Source: Burkholderiaceae bacterium (lineage in GTDB: Bacteria > Pseudomonadota > Gammaproteobacteria > Burkholderiales > Burkholderiaceae). From it: 5,453 nt of DNA. The notes below the pieces were generated by a model. It was not told where the DNA came from, ran no database searches, and worked only from the letters and a program-made list of their open reading frames with translations. Positions 1-5,453 of the stretch are shown here, piece after piece. The position numbers and the translations under genes were made by a program. How positions within the stretch are numbered: position 1 is the first letter of the stretch; every line of letters starts with the position of its first letter. The stretch covers positions 1-5,453 of the forward strand of contig CANHMJ010000092.1 of NCBI GenBank assembly GCA_947461805.1. Direction: 5' to 3'.

Positions 1-383
1 AAGCGCACAGCAGCTTTGGCCTGTTCAAACACTTGATCGGGCGTCATGCGCAACTTCTTTTCCATGTGCAATGGGCTGGTTGCCAAAAACACGTGGATGC
101 GCTTTGCATTGGCTGCCTTTAAGGCGTCGGACGCACGGGTAATGTCGTTTTCGTTGGCGCGAGCCAAGGAACACACAATCGAATCCTTGACTGCTGCCGC
201 TACCGCTGAAATAGCCGCGAAGTCGCCATCGGAGCTGGCTGCAAAGACAGCTTCAATCACATCGACCTTCAGTCGCTCGAGTTGACGGGCAATGCGGACC
301 TTTTCATCTTTTGTCATGGATGCACCTGGCGATTGTTCGCCATCCCGCAAGGTGGTATCAAAAATTATTAATTTATCGGTCAT
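1..383 (-). CDS. leuA: 2-isopropylmalate synthase, N-terminal 127 codons (runs off the window)
   Basis: LeuA condenses 2-oxoisovalerate with acetyl-CoA, the committed step of leucine synthesis, in the cytoplasm. Translating from the ATG at 381-383 gives a start typical of the DRE-TIM metallolyase family. It has the FDTTLRDGEQSPGAS signature at residues 8-22, in which Arg13 is catalytic and Asp14 binds the metal in known relatives. It continues with VDVIEA near 40-45, CSLARAN and ATSPLHMEKKLRMTPDQ. Full-length family members are roughly 510-570 residues, so about three quarters, including the HxH metal site and the leucine-binding regulatory domain, lie outside the window. A strong GGAGAG Shine-Dalgarno sequence five bases upstream supports this start. 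In-frame ATGs also exist at 405-407 and 408-410 but lack a ribosome site. The gene follows a leucine-rich leader peptide and a terminator, so attenuation is likely. Residue 46 is Val (GTC), where the family normally has Gly. Confidence 0.96.
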   Translation of the reverse strand, partial: MTDKLIIFDTTLRDGEQSPGASMTKDEKVRIARQLERLKVDVIEAVFAASSDGDFAAISAVAAAVKDSIVCSLARANENDITRASDALKAANAKRIHVFLATSPLHMEKKLRMTPDQVFEQAKAAVR

Positions 384-388
384 CACTG

Positions 389-394
389 CTCTCC
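389..394 (-). promoter_or_regulatory. Ribosome binding site of leuA
   Basis: GGAGAG on the minus strand lies five bases before the leuA ATG at 381-383. It decides between this start and two in-frame ATGs further upstream (405-410), which have no purine-rich site before them. Confidence 0.8.
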
Positions 395-430
395 AATCCA
401 CTGCCATCATTTAAAAAGGTACTGCTTAAT

Positions 431-462
431 CCAAAACAAAAACCCCAGCAAATTTGCTGGGG
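431..462 (-). terminator. Intrinsic terminator / attenuator hairpin upstream of leuA
   Basis: Positions 443-462 are a perfect 20-base palindrome, CCCCAGCAAATTTGCTGGGG. It can fold as an 8-bp GC-topped stem with an AATT loop. On the minus strand it is followed at once by TTTTTGTTTTGG (442-431), the T-rich run expected of a Rho-independent terminator. It lies about 50 bases before leuA and after the leucine-rich leader peptide, so it is best read as the terminator arm of an attenuator rather than only the end of the pssA transcript. On the plus strand no T run follows the palindrome, so it acts in the minus direction only. Confidence 0.88.
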
Positions 463-519
463 CCGGTAAGTCTGCTTGATGATTTACTGCTCTTGCATCA
501 CCTAAGCGTTACCCGCCCC
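459..519 (-). promoter_or_regulatory. Predicted antiterminator helix of the leu attenuator
   Basis: On the minus strand GGGGCGGGTAA (519-509), inside the end of the leader peptide, can pair with TTACCGGCCCC (469-459). This gives five base pairs, one G-G mismatch, then five more. The second arm takes in the first four C residues of the terminator stem (462-459), so the two structures exclude each other. This matches the 2:3 helix of classical amino-acid attenuators. It was found by eye from complementarity and no folding energies were computed. Confidence 0.72.
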
Positions 520-579
520 GAGCCGAAGGCTCAGTGCTAGAAGAAGTAGCTTAATTGCGTGCGATTTGTTCGTTACCAT
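502..579 (-). CDS. leuL: Leucine-rich leader peptide (leu attenuator), 25 aa
   Basis: This short reading frame has 25 codons and a TAG stop. It begins MVTNKSHAIK, continues LLLLALSLRL and ends GAGNA. Seven of 25 residues are leucine, and codons 11-14 (538-549) are four consecutive leucines, CTA CTT CTT CTA. No valine-rich or isoleucine-rich block is present, so the signal is specific to leucine. The frame is followed by mutually exclusive hairpins and a terminator ahead of leuA, the arrangement of translation-coupled attenuation. The model is that scarce charged leucyl-tRNA stalls the ribosome at codons 11-14. That blocks the early hairpin, frees the antiterminator and lets RNA polymerase reach leuA. 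The ribosome site is weak: AAGG at 592-595 is 12 bases from the ATG, and a possible promoter would place the transcript start at or near the ATG. The symbol is by analogy with the enterobacterial leader; I claim no homology. Confidence 0.85.
   Translation of the reverse strand: MVTNKSHAIKLLLLALSLRLGAGNA
518..534 (-). promoter_or_regulatory. Predicted early (1:2) hairpin of the leu attenuator
   Basis: On the minus strand CTGAGCC-TTC-GGCTCGG forms a seven-pair stem (one G-T wobble) with a three-base loop. Its last two G residues are also the first two of the antiterminator arm (519-509), so it competes with the antiterminator. In the classical model it forms when no ribosome occupies the leader, favouring termination. 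It lies within leader codons 16-21, just after the four-leucine run. Confidence 0.65.
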
Positions 580-585
580 GAATCT

Positions 586-614
586 AATATACCTTAAATA
601 CCCATTTAGGTCAG
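586..614 (-). promoter_or_regulatory. Possible sigma70-type promoter for the leader-leuA transcript
   Basis: On the minus strand, CTGACC (614-609; four of six match TTGACA) is followed by a 17-base spacer and TATATT (591-586; five of six match TATAAT). The -35 box overlaps the last codons and stop region of pssA. The -10 box ends six bases before the leader ATG, so transcription would begin at about the A of that ATG. Without expression data this is a motif match only. Readthrough from pssA or a promoter inside pssA are alternatives. Confidence 0.45.
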
Positions 615-1460
615 TTTACGACCGCTAAACCGTTCCCAGCCCCAAATCACATAACCGGAAATGGCATAAATCACGAAGATACCAAATAAGGTTAAGGGCG
701 GATTGGACGAAATCAGCACAAAGGTCAAAATCATCAAGACCATGACGCCAAAGGGAACGCGGTAACGGATGTCTAAAGCCTTGCCACTATAAAAACGGGC
801 ATTGGAGACCATGGTTAAGCCAGCATAGATGGTGATCAAGAACGTCACCCACGGAATGGCGCTGTCACGCACCGGTAACTGATTGTCGTCTGCAAGCCAT
901 ATAAATCCGGCAATTAATGCTCCGGCGGCTGGGCTAGGTAGACCTTGGAAAAACTTCTTATCCACAACCCCGTTGTTAGCGTTGAAACGCGCTAAACGCA
1001 AGGCGGCGCCAGCACAATAGGTAAAGGCCGCCAACCAGCCCCATTTACCAAAATCCTTGAGCACCCACTCGTACGCAACTAAGGCTGGAGCAACACCGAA
1101 TGACACCATGTCGGCCAAGGAATCATATTGCTCGCCAAAAGCGCTTTGCGTATTGGTCATCCGCGCAATGCGGCCGTCCATGCCATCCAATACCAAGGAT
1201 GCAAAGATAGCAATTGCCGCCGCCTCAAACTGATGATTCATGGCTTGAACGATGGCAAAGAAGCCGCAGAATAAGGCAGCCGTTGTGAATGCATTGGGCA
1301 GCAAATAAATGCCCTTGTTGCGGGCGCGGGGCTTATCTAATTCTAGTTCCTCGACTTCAAAATCAACGGAGTCATCAGACTGATCCTGTGCATCAGAACG
1401 ATTACGTCCGCGTGAAATACGCGCACGATCAAGGCGATTACGGCGACGAAATGGAGTCAA
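606..1460 (-). CDS. pssA: CDP-diacylglycerol--serine O-phosphatidyltransferase (phosphatidylserine synthase)
   Basis: PssA transfers serine onto CDP-diacylglycerol to give phosphatidylserine and CMP at the inner membrane. Its product is the substrate of Psd, encoded just upstream. The 284-residue protein shows the complete CDP-alcohol phosphatidyltransferase signature at residues 92-117: Asp92, Asp95-Gly96, Ala99-Arg100, Gly109, Asp113 and Asp117, whose aspartates bind metal and act in catalysis. Residues 1-50 are a hydrophilic tail, Arg-rich and then acidic, before IYLLPNAFTT. Hydrophobic membrane segments follow at roughly 52-72, 80-91, 170-190, 204-220, 235-252 and 256-274. This is the integral-membrane type of PssA, unlike the E. 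coli phospholipase-D-like enzyme. The start is TTG at 1458-1460, supported by AGGAAG four bases upstream; the next Met, residue 74, would remove the first membrane segment. It lies 34 bases after psd, consistent with one transcript. Confidence 0.95.
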   Translation of the reverse strand: MTPFRRRNRLDRARISRGRNRSDAQDQSDDSVDFEVEELELDKPRARNKGIYLLPNAFTTAALFCGFFAIVQAMNHQFEAAAIAIFASLVLDGMDGRIARMTNTQSAFGEQYDSLADMVSFGVAPALVAYEWVLKDFGKWGWLAAFTYCAGAALRLARFNANNGVVDKKFFQGLPSPAAGALIAGFIWLADDNQLPVRDSAIPWVTFLITIYAGLTMVSNARFYSGKALDIRYRVPFGVMVLMILTFVLISSNPPLTLFGIFVIYAISGYVIWGWERFSGRKLT

Positions 1461-1464
1461 TGCG

Positions 1465-1470
1465 CTTCCT
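1465..1470 (-). promoter_or_regulatory. Ribosome binding site fixing the TTG start of pssA
   Basis: AGGAAG on the minus strand lies four bases before TTG at 1458-1460. It is the reason for accepting a non-ATG start: no in-frame ATG occurs until codon 74, inside the membrane domain. Confidence 0.7.
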
Positions 1471-1486
1471 ATTTACTGAAGTAAAT
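1471..1486. repeat. Small inverted repeat between psd and pssA
   Basis: ATTTACT-GA-AGTAAAT is a perfect 7-base inverted repeat with a two-base centre, in practice about six pairs with a TGAA loop (TTCA on the transcript). It sits directly before the pssA ribosome site. It is AT-rich with no T run after it, so it is not a terminator. It might influence pssA translation or transcript processing, or be chance. Confidence 0.4.
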
Positions 1487-1494
1487 CAGGTAAA

Positions 1495-2142
1495 TCAATC
1501 AAGACCCGGTAGACGAGCCAAAGCCGTCCTGGTTGCAGAGACCTTCTCCCCCACGCTGACCAAGGGCTCGGCCGTTAAAGGCAAATATACGTCGACTCGC
1601 GATCCAAAGCGAATGAAGCCGTAGCGGGATCCCCGCTTGACGTGCTCGCCGGCATGGATGTAGCACAAAATACGCCGTGCAATTAAGCCGGCTACCTGAA
1701 CCAGGGTAACTGTTTGGCCATTGGCATCAATCACTACTGCATTGCGCTCATTTTCGACCGACGCCTTATCCAGCGCCGCATTCACAAACTGCCCCGGGAA
1801 ATATTGCACTTCTTTGACAAGGCCATTGACCGAGCAACGATTGGAGTGCACGTTAAACACATTCATGAATACACTAATCTTGATTGCCTCGCGATTAGCA
1901 TACGGATCCTGCGTCTTTTCAACTACGACAATCCGACCATCTGCAGGGGATAGAATCAAATCACGACCCAGCGGCGCAATGCGCTGGGGATCGCGAAAAA
2001 ACTGCAGTACAAAAAAGAAAATAATCCACAGGGGCAATGCCCATGCAAATCCAGCGTACTCCTGGACTAGCAACGTCGCCACCCCAACTGCTGCCAAATA
2101 TGGCCAGCCTTCTTTCGCAATAATGGGGTGGGGATACATCAT
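1495..2142 (-). CDS. psd: Phosphatidylserine decarboxylase proenzyme, short form
   Basis: Psd decarboxylates phosphatidylserine to phosphatidylethanolamine at the inner membrane, using a pyruvoyl group made by self-cleavage. The 215-residue protein matches the short bacterial class (about 210-230 residues). A hydrophobic N-terminal stretch (about 13-48) should hold it at the membrane. It then shows FFRDP, SPADG with Asp68, NVFNVHSNR with His99, and RFGSRVDVYLP near the C-terminus. Self-cleavage is expected between Gly180 and Ser181, giving a 180-residue beta chain and a 35-residue alpha chain whose first residue becomes pyruvoyl. Asp68, His99 and Ser181 correspond to the Asp-His-Ser triad described for the family. 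FGS instead of LGST is usual in this short class. The ATG at 2140-2142 is followed by a second ATG; an in-frame stop upstream and no other start codon support it. The ribosome site is weak. ilvC ends 30 bases upstream. Confidence 0.95.
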   Translation of the reverse strand: MMYPHPIIAKEGWPYLAAVGVATLLVQEYAGFAWALPLWIIFFFVLQFFRDPQRIAPLGRDLILSPADGRIVVVEKTQDPYANREAIKISVFMNVFNVHSNRCSVNGLVKEVQYFPGQFVNAALDKASVENERNAVVIDANGQTVTLVQVAGLIARRILCYIHAGEHVKRGSRYGFIRFGSRVDVYLPLTAEPLVSVGEKVSATRTALARLPGLD

Positions 2143-2172
2143 GGGTGCTCTGCGCCTTTTTTGAGTGGTTGT

Positions 2173-3189
2173 TTAGTTCTTCGACTGATCGACTAATTTG
2201 TTCTTTGCAATCCAAGGCATCATTGCGCGCAGTTTCTCGCCCACGATTTCAATTTGGTGCTCCGAGTTCAAACGGCGACGGGAGATTAAGGTTGGCGCAC
2301 CTGCTTTGTTCTCCAAAATAAAGCTCTTGGCATATTCGCCGGTCTGAATGTCTTTGAGGCACTGACGCATTGCATTTTTGGTATCTTCCGTCACGATGCG
2401 CGGACCAGTAACGTACTCGCCGTACTCGGCATTGTTCGAGATCGAGTAATTCATGTTGGCAATACCGCCTTCATAAATCAAATCCACAATTAACTTGAGC
2501 TCATGCAAGCACTCAAAGTAAGCCATCTCTGGTGCGTAACCAGCCTCAACCAAGGTCTCGTAACCGGCTTTGATGAGCTCTACAGTACCGCCGCAAAGAA
2601 CAGCCTGCTCACCGAATAAATCGGTTTCGGTTTCTTCACGGAAATTGGTTTCGATAATGCCGGCACGACCACCGCCATTGGCTGTTGCATACGATAAGGC
2701 GAGATCACGCGCTGAACCTGATTTGTCTTGGTATACCGCGATCAAGTGGGGAACGCCGCCGCCTTGACTGTAGGTGCCGCGAACGGTGTGACCTGGTGCT
2801 TTTGGCGCAATCATGATGACGTCTAAGTCAGCGCGGGGTTGCACTTGACCATAGTGCACATTAAAACCATGGGCAAACGCCAAGGCAGCGCCCTGTTTAA
2901 TGTTGCCGTGCACTTCATTCTTATATACCTCTGCGATTTGCTCGTCTGGCAAGAGCATCATGACAATGTCAGCATCTTTCACTGCCTCTGCTACTTCCTT
3001 CACGGTCAAGCCAGCGTTGGCTGCTTTTTTCCATGATGCGCCATCTTTGCGCAAACCAACGGTAACCTTGACGCCTGAATCGTTTAAGTTCAATGCATGC
3101 GCGTGGCCCTGTGAACCATAACCAATGATGGTAACTTTTTTGCCTTTAACCAGGGATAAATCCGCGTCTTTATCGTAAAAAACTTTCAT
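2173..3189 (-). CDS. ilvC: Ketol-acid reductoisomerase (NADP+), class I
   Basis: IlvC isomerises and reduces acetolactate or acetohydroxybutyrate to the dihydroxy acids of valine and isoleucine synthesis, using Mg2+ and NADPH. It therefore takes the product of the IlvBN enzyme encoded just upstream. The 338-residue length is the class I (short) form. The N-terminal Rossmann domain shows GYGSQGHAHALNLNDSG at 23-39, with a nucleotide-phosphate loop around Arg47 and Ser52 that fits NADPH use. His107 (AHGFN) and Lys130 (APK) lie in the active site. The knotted helical domain carries the metal ligands Asp190 and Glu194 (TDLFGE) and Glu226 and Glu230 (FECLHE), followed by ISNNAEYG. The ATG at 3187-3189 has AAGGA six bases upstream. 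It is separated from ilvN by 75 bases, the longest gap inside the ilv-psd-pssA cluster. Nothing in the protein looks damaged. Confidence 0.98.
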   Translation of the reverse strand: MKVFYDKDADLSLVKGKKVTIIGYGSQGHAHALNLNDSGVKVTVGLRKDGASWKKAANAGLTVKEVAEAVKDADIVMMLLPDEQIAEVYKNEVHGNIKQGAALAFAHGFNVHYGQVQPRADLDVIMIAPKAPGHTVRGTYSQGGGVPHLIAVYQDKSGSARDLALSYATANGGGRAGIIETNFREETETDLFGEQAVLCGGTVELIKAGYETLVEAGYAPEMAYFECLHELKLIVDLIYEGGIANMNYSISNNAEYGEYVTGPRIVTEDTKNAMRQCLKDIQTGEYAKSFILENKAGAPTLISRRRLNSEHQIEIVGEKLRAMMPWIAKNKLVDQSKN

Positions 3190-3264
3190 GCTATTTCCTT
3201 GTCTTTAAATCGTAGTAAATGGGTTAAACAAATGGGGTTATGCGCACATTTCGAATGAAGCAAA
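3190..3264. other. ilvN-ilvC intergenic gap with a short imperfect direct repeat
   Basis: These 75 bases hold the ilvC ribosome site (AAGGA at 3196-3200) and a near-duplicate AAATGGGTTA (3218-3227) and AAATGGGGTTA (3230-3240). I see no terminator and no convincing promoter, so ilvN and ilvC are probably co-transcribed. The repeat has no known function and may be chance. Confidence 0.4.
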
Positions 3265-3756
3265 TTAGACCTTCAAAATCCGTTCGCCGCGGCCGATACC
3301 CGAGCCTCCAGAACGAACTGTTTCTAGAATGGAAGTGCGGTCGATCGAATCGATGAAGGCGTCTAGCTTAGAGCCATCGCCGGTCAGTTCAATGGTGTAA
3401 CTCTTATCAGTGACATCAATGATGCGGCCACGGAAAATGTCGGTGGTGCGCTTGAGCTCCTCGCGCTCTTTACCCACTGCACGGACCTTGATCAACATCA
3501 ATTCGCGCTCAATATGCGAGCCTTCAGTCAAATCAAATACTTTCACGACTTCAACTAGACGATTGAGGTGCTTGGTGATTTGCTCAATCACGTCTTCAGA
3601 ACCAATCGTCACGATCGTCATACGCGACAGGGACGGATCTTCGGTCGGTGCAACGCTGAGTGTTTCAATGTTGTAGCCACGCGCCGAGAAGAGACCGACG
3701 ACACGGGACAACGCGCCCGGCTCATTCTCGAGTAATACAGAAATAATGTGGCGCAT
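3265..3756 (-). CDS. ilvN: Acetolactate synthase small (regulatory) subunit
   Basis: This is the regulatory subunit (IlvN/IlvH type) that activates the large subunit and confers feedback inhibition by valine. The 163 residues have the usual length and two-part build: an N-terminal ACT domain (about 2-75, starting MRHIISVLLENEPGALSRVV) and a C-terminal domain (about 85-160) containing REELKRTTDIFRGRIIDV and KLDAFI. Asn11, Gly14, Ser17 and Asn29 correspond to the valine-site region of E. coli IlvH, where changes at Gly14 and Ser17 give valine resistance. All are intact, so valine sensitivity is likely. The ATG at 3754-3756 overlaps the ilvB stop by one base (TAATG), and its GAGG ribosome site (3764-3767) lies inside ilvB. 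Translational coupling would keep the two subunits in proportion. By sequence it resembles E. coli IlvH, so ilvH is an equally fair name. Confidence 0.97.
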   Translation of the reverse strand: MRHIISVLLENEPGALSRVVGLFSARGYNIETLSVAPTEDPSLSRMTIVTIGSEDVIEQITKHLNRLVEVVKVFDLTEGSHIERELMLIKVRAVGKEREELKRTTDIFRGRIIDVTDKSYTIELTGDGSKLDAFIDSIDRTSILETVRSGGSGIGRGERILKV

Positions 3757-5453
3757 TACAGATCCTCACTACCTAAGAGCATTTCAGTAATGCCCTTACC
3801 GGCTTGCACCATTGGCCACACGTTCTCTTCCGGATCGGTTTGGAAATCCATAAATACCGTGCGATCTTTCAAACGAATGGCTTCCTTGAGGGCTGGCTCG
3901 ACATCCGCTTTGGTTTCAATCCGCATGCCGACGTGACCAAAGGCCTCGGCCAGCTTGACGAAGTCGGGCAAGGAATCCATGTACGAGCTGGAATAGCGGC
4001 GGTTATAGGTCAACTCCTGCCACTGGCGCACCATACCTAAATAACGGTTGTTGAGCGACACAATTTTGACTGGGGTGTTGTACTGCTTACACGTCGACAG
4101 CTCTTGAATGCACATCTGAATCGAACCTTCGCCCGTGATGGTAAATACATCTTGGTCTGGGAAGGCTTTTTTGATGCCCATAGCGTATGGCAGGCCGACA
4201 CCCATGGTACCAAGGCCACCTGAATTAATCCAGCGACGGGGTTTATCGAACTTGTAAAACTGCGCCGCCCACATTTGATGCTGACCTACGTCAGAACAAA
4301 TAAAGGCATCACCACCCGTCAGTTCCCATAACTTTTCAACCACGTATTGGGGTTTCACAATCTGCGAATCACGGTCGTACTTCAGGCAGTCTTTTTTGCG
4401 CCATTCGTTGATCTGCTCCCACCACTTTGCAAGGTGGGCATTGTTTTTGAGAGGTCCTGCCGCCTTCACTTGGCTGGTCATCTCTACTAAAACTTCCTTC
4501 AAATTACCAACGATGGGCACATCCACTTTTACGCGCTTGGCAATCACCGATGGATCAATATCAATGTGAATGATCTTGCGGGGGTGGCTTGCAAAGTGCT
4601 GCGTATTGCCAATCACGCGGTCATCAAAACGCGCGCCAATGGCAATCAACACATCCGAATGCTGCATGGCCATATTGGCTTCATAGGTACCGTGCATACC
4701 TAGCATTCCCACAAACTGAGGGCTGGTGCCTGGGAAACCACCCAGACCCATCAAGGTATTGGTGACTGGATAGCCTAGGGCATCGGCAAAGGCTTTAAGC
4801 TCAGGTGCCGCATCCGACAAAATGACGCCACCGCCGGTGTAAATGAAGGGACGCTCGGCTTCCAGTAATAAGGAAACCGCTTTGCGAATCTGACCGCTAT
4901 GGCCCCGCAAAACTGGGTTATAGGATCGCATGGTCAGCTCTTCGGGGTAAATGAACTGACCCTTGGCTGCCGAAATGTCTTTCGGAATATCGACCAGCAC
5001 GGGACCGGGTCTTCCAGTCTGCGCAATATGAAAGGCTTTCTTTAGCGTCAGTGCTAAATCATTAATGTCTTTCACCAAAAAATTGTGTTTGACGATGGGT
5101 CGCGTAATACCCACCGTATCGGCTTCTTGGAATGCATCCTCACCGATGGCGTAGGTAGGTACGTTACCCGTAATGATGACCATTGGAATAGAGTCGGTAT
5201 AGGCGGTAGCAATTCCAGTGACAGCATTCGTGACGCCGGGGCCGGAGGTCACCAATGCGACTCCCACCTTGCCTGTAGCGCGGGCATAGCCATCGGCAGC
5301 GTGCACAGCCGCTTGCTCATGGCGCACCAAAATGTGCTCAAACTTGTCTTGCTTATAGATTTCATCGTAGATGAACAGAACTGCTCCACCGGGATAGCCC
5401 CAAACAAACTCGACGCCTTCTGCATGCAGGGCATGGACGAGCATTTCGGCACC
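3756..5453 (-). CDS. ilvB: Acetolactate synthase large (catalytic) subunit, N-terminus cut by window edge
   Basis: This ThDP-, FAD- and Mg2+-dependent enzyme condenses pyruvate with pyruvate or 2-oxobutyrate, the first common step of valine, leucine and isoleucine synthesis. The frame stays open to the window edge. The codons before the ATG at 5442-5444 read Gly-Ala-Glu, continuing the family pattern GAEMLVxAL, so that ATG is internal and about 20-25 residues are missing. Counting from it (562 residues to the stop), the pyrimidine-binding domain has WGYPGGAV at 15-22 and the catalytic Glu43 in RHEQAAVHAADGYARATG. The central FAD domain follows (about 180-340). The C-terminal domain has SDVGQHQMWAAQ and the ThDP-Mg motif GEGS near 438-441 with LNN at 464-466. 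The second residue of that motif is Glu instead of the textbook Asp, a variant I recall from other proteobacterial synthases. MVRQWQE contains the Trp of the herbicide site. The name ilvI is also used. Confidence 0.97.
   Translation of the reverse strand, partial: GAEMLVHALHAEGVEFVWGYPGGAVLFIYDEIYKQDKFEHILVRHEQAAVHAADGYARATGKVGVALVTSGPGVTNAVTGIATAYTDSIPMVIITGNVPTYAIGEDAFQEADTVGITRPIVKHNFLVKDINDLALTLKKAFHIAQTGRPGPVLVDIPKDISAAKGQFIYPEELTMRSYNPVLRGHSGQIRKAVSLLLEAERPFIYTGGGVILSDAAPELKAFADALGYPVTNTLMGLGGFPGTSPQFVGMLGMHGTYEANMAMQHSDVLIAIGARFDDRVIGNTQHFASHPRKIIHIDIDPSVIAKRVKVDVPIVGNLKEVLVEMTSQVKAAGPLKNNAHLAKWWEQINEWRKKDCLKYDRDSQIVKPQYVVEKLWELTGGDAFICSDVGQHQMWAAQFYKFDKPRRWINSGGLGTMGVGLPYAMGIKKAFPDQDVFTITGEGSIQMCIQELSTCKQYNTPVKIVSLNNRYLGMVRQWQELTYNRRYSSSYMDSLPDFVKLAEAFGHVGMRIETKADVEPALKEAIRLKDRTVFMDFQTDPEENVWPMVQAGKGITEMLLGSEDL

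Noticed and set aside
594..605. Three-codon frame ATG-GGT-ATT-TAA directly after the pssA stop
   Set aside because: Too short to carry meaning, no ribosome site, and expected by chance.
1597..1608. Apparent lack of the LGST processing motif in Psd
   Set aside because: The short Psd class uses FGS at the cleavage site; RFGSRVDVYLP is intact, so this is not a defect.
1721..2164. A 147-codon open frame on the plus strand opposite psd
   Set aside because: It lies wholly antisense to psd and its gap, shows no recognisable domain, and psd has full family motifs in the opposite frame. The same applies to the other plus-strand frames opposite leuA, pssA, ilvC, ilvN and ilvB.
3190..3264. Possible promoter between ilvN and ilvC (TTGTTT, 16 bases, TTTAAA on the minus strand)
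   Set aside because: Only three of six and four of six consensus matches in an AT-rich gap; too weak to claim.
4125..4140. GEG in place of GDG in the ThDP-Mg motif of the large subunit, as a possible loss of function
   Set aside because: Glu can still serve as a metal ligand, and I recall TGEGSIQM as common in Pseudomonas and betaproteobacterial acetolactate synthases, so it looks like normal family variation.
5442..5444. ATG taken as the start of ilvB
   Set aside because: The frame stays open to the window edge and the preceding codons (Gly-Ala-Glu) match the conserved segment before MLV in homologues. The true start is outside the window.

Overview
The window looks like chromosomal DNA of a betaproteobacterium of order Burkholderiales. 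The protein wording, moderate GC content and gene order suggest Polynucleobacter or a close relative. The order-level call is fairly secure; the genus is inference. All real genes lie on the minus strand, so transcription runs from high to low coordinates.

Layout in transcription order: acetolactate synthase large subunit ilvB (5453 to 3756, its first residues outside the window); the small subunit ilvN (3756-3265, sharing one base with ilvB); ketol-acid reductoisomerase ilvC (3189-2173); phosphatidylserine decarboxylase psd (2142-1495); phosphatidylserine synthase pssA (1460-606, TTG start); a 222-base gap; and the first 127 codons of 2-isopropylmalate synthase leuA (383 to 1, running off the window). 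Gaps from ilvC to pssA are about 30 bases, which suggests one transcription unit. IlvBN and IlvC perform the first two shared steps of valine and isoleucine synthesis. LeuA branches off at 2-oxoisovalerate toward leucine. PssA and Psd convert CDP-diacylglycerol via phosphatidylserine to phosphatidylethanolamine at the inner membrane.

The most interesting element is the gap between pssA and leuA (384-605). Read on the minus strand it has the parts of a translation-coupled leucine attenuator: a 25-codon leader peptide (579-502) with seven leucines, four of them consecutive; an early hairpin; an alternative antiterminator helix; and a perfect 20-base palindromic terminator followed by a T-rich run just before leuA. 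A sigma70-like promoter overlaps the end of pssA. If used, it would start the transcript at or near the A of the leader ATG. leuA therefore probably has its own leucine-responsive control even though it sits behind the ilv-psd-pssA cluster.

Other points: LeuA carries Val at position 46, where the family normally has a conserved Gly, and pssA starts at TTG. I saw no rRNA, tRNA, CRISPR or mobile element. No gene-free stretch exceeds 300 bases.
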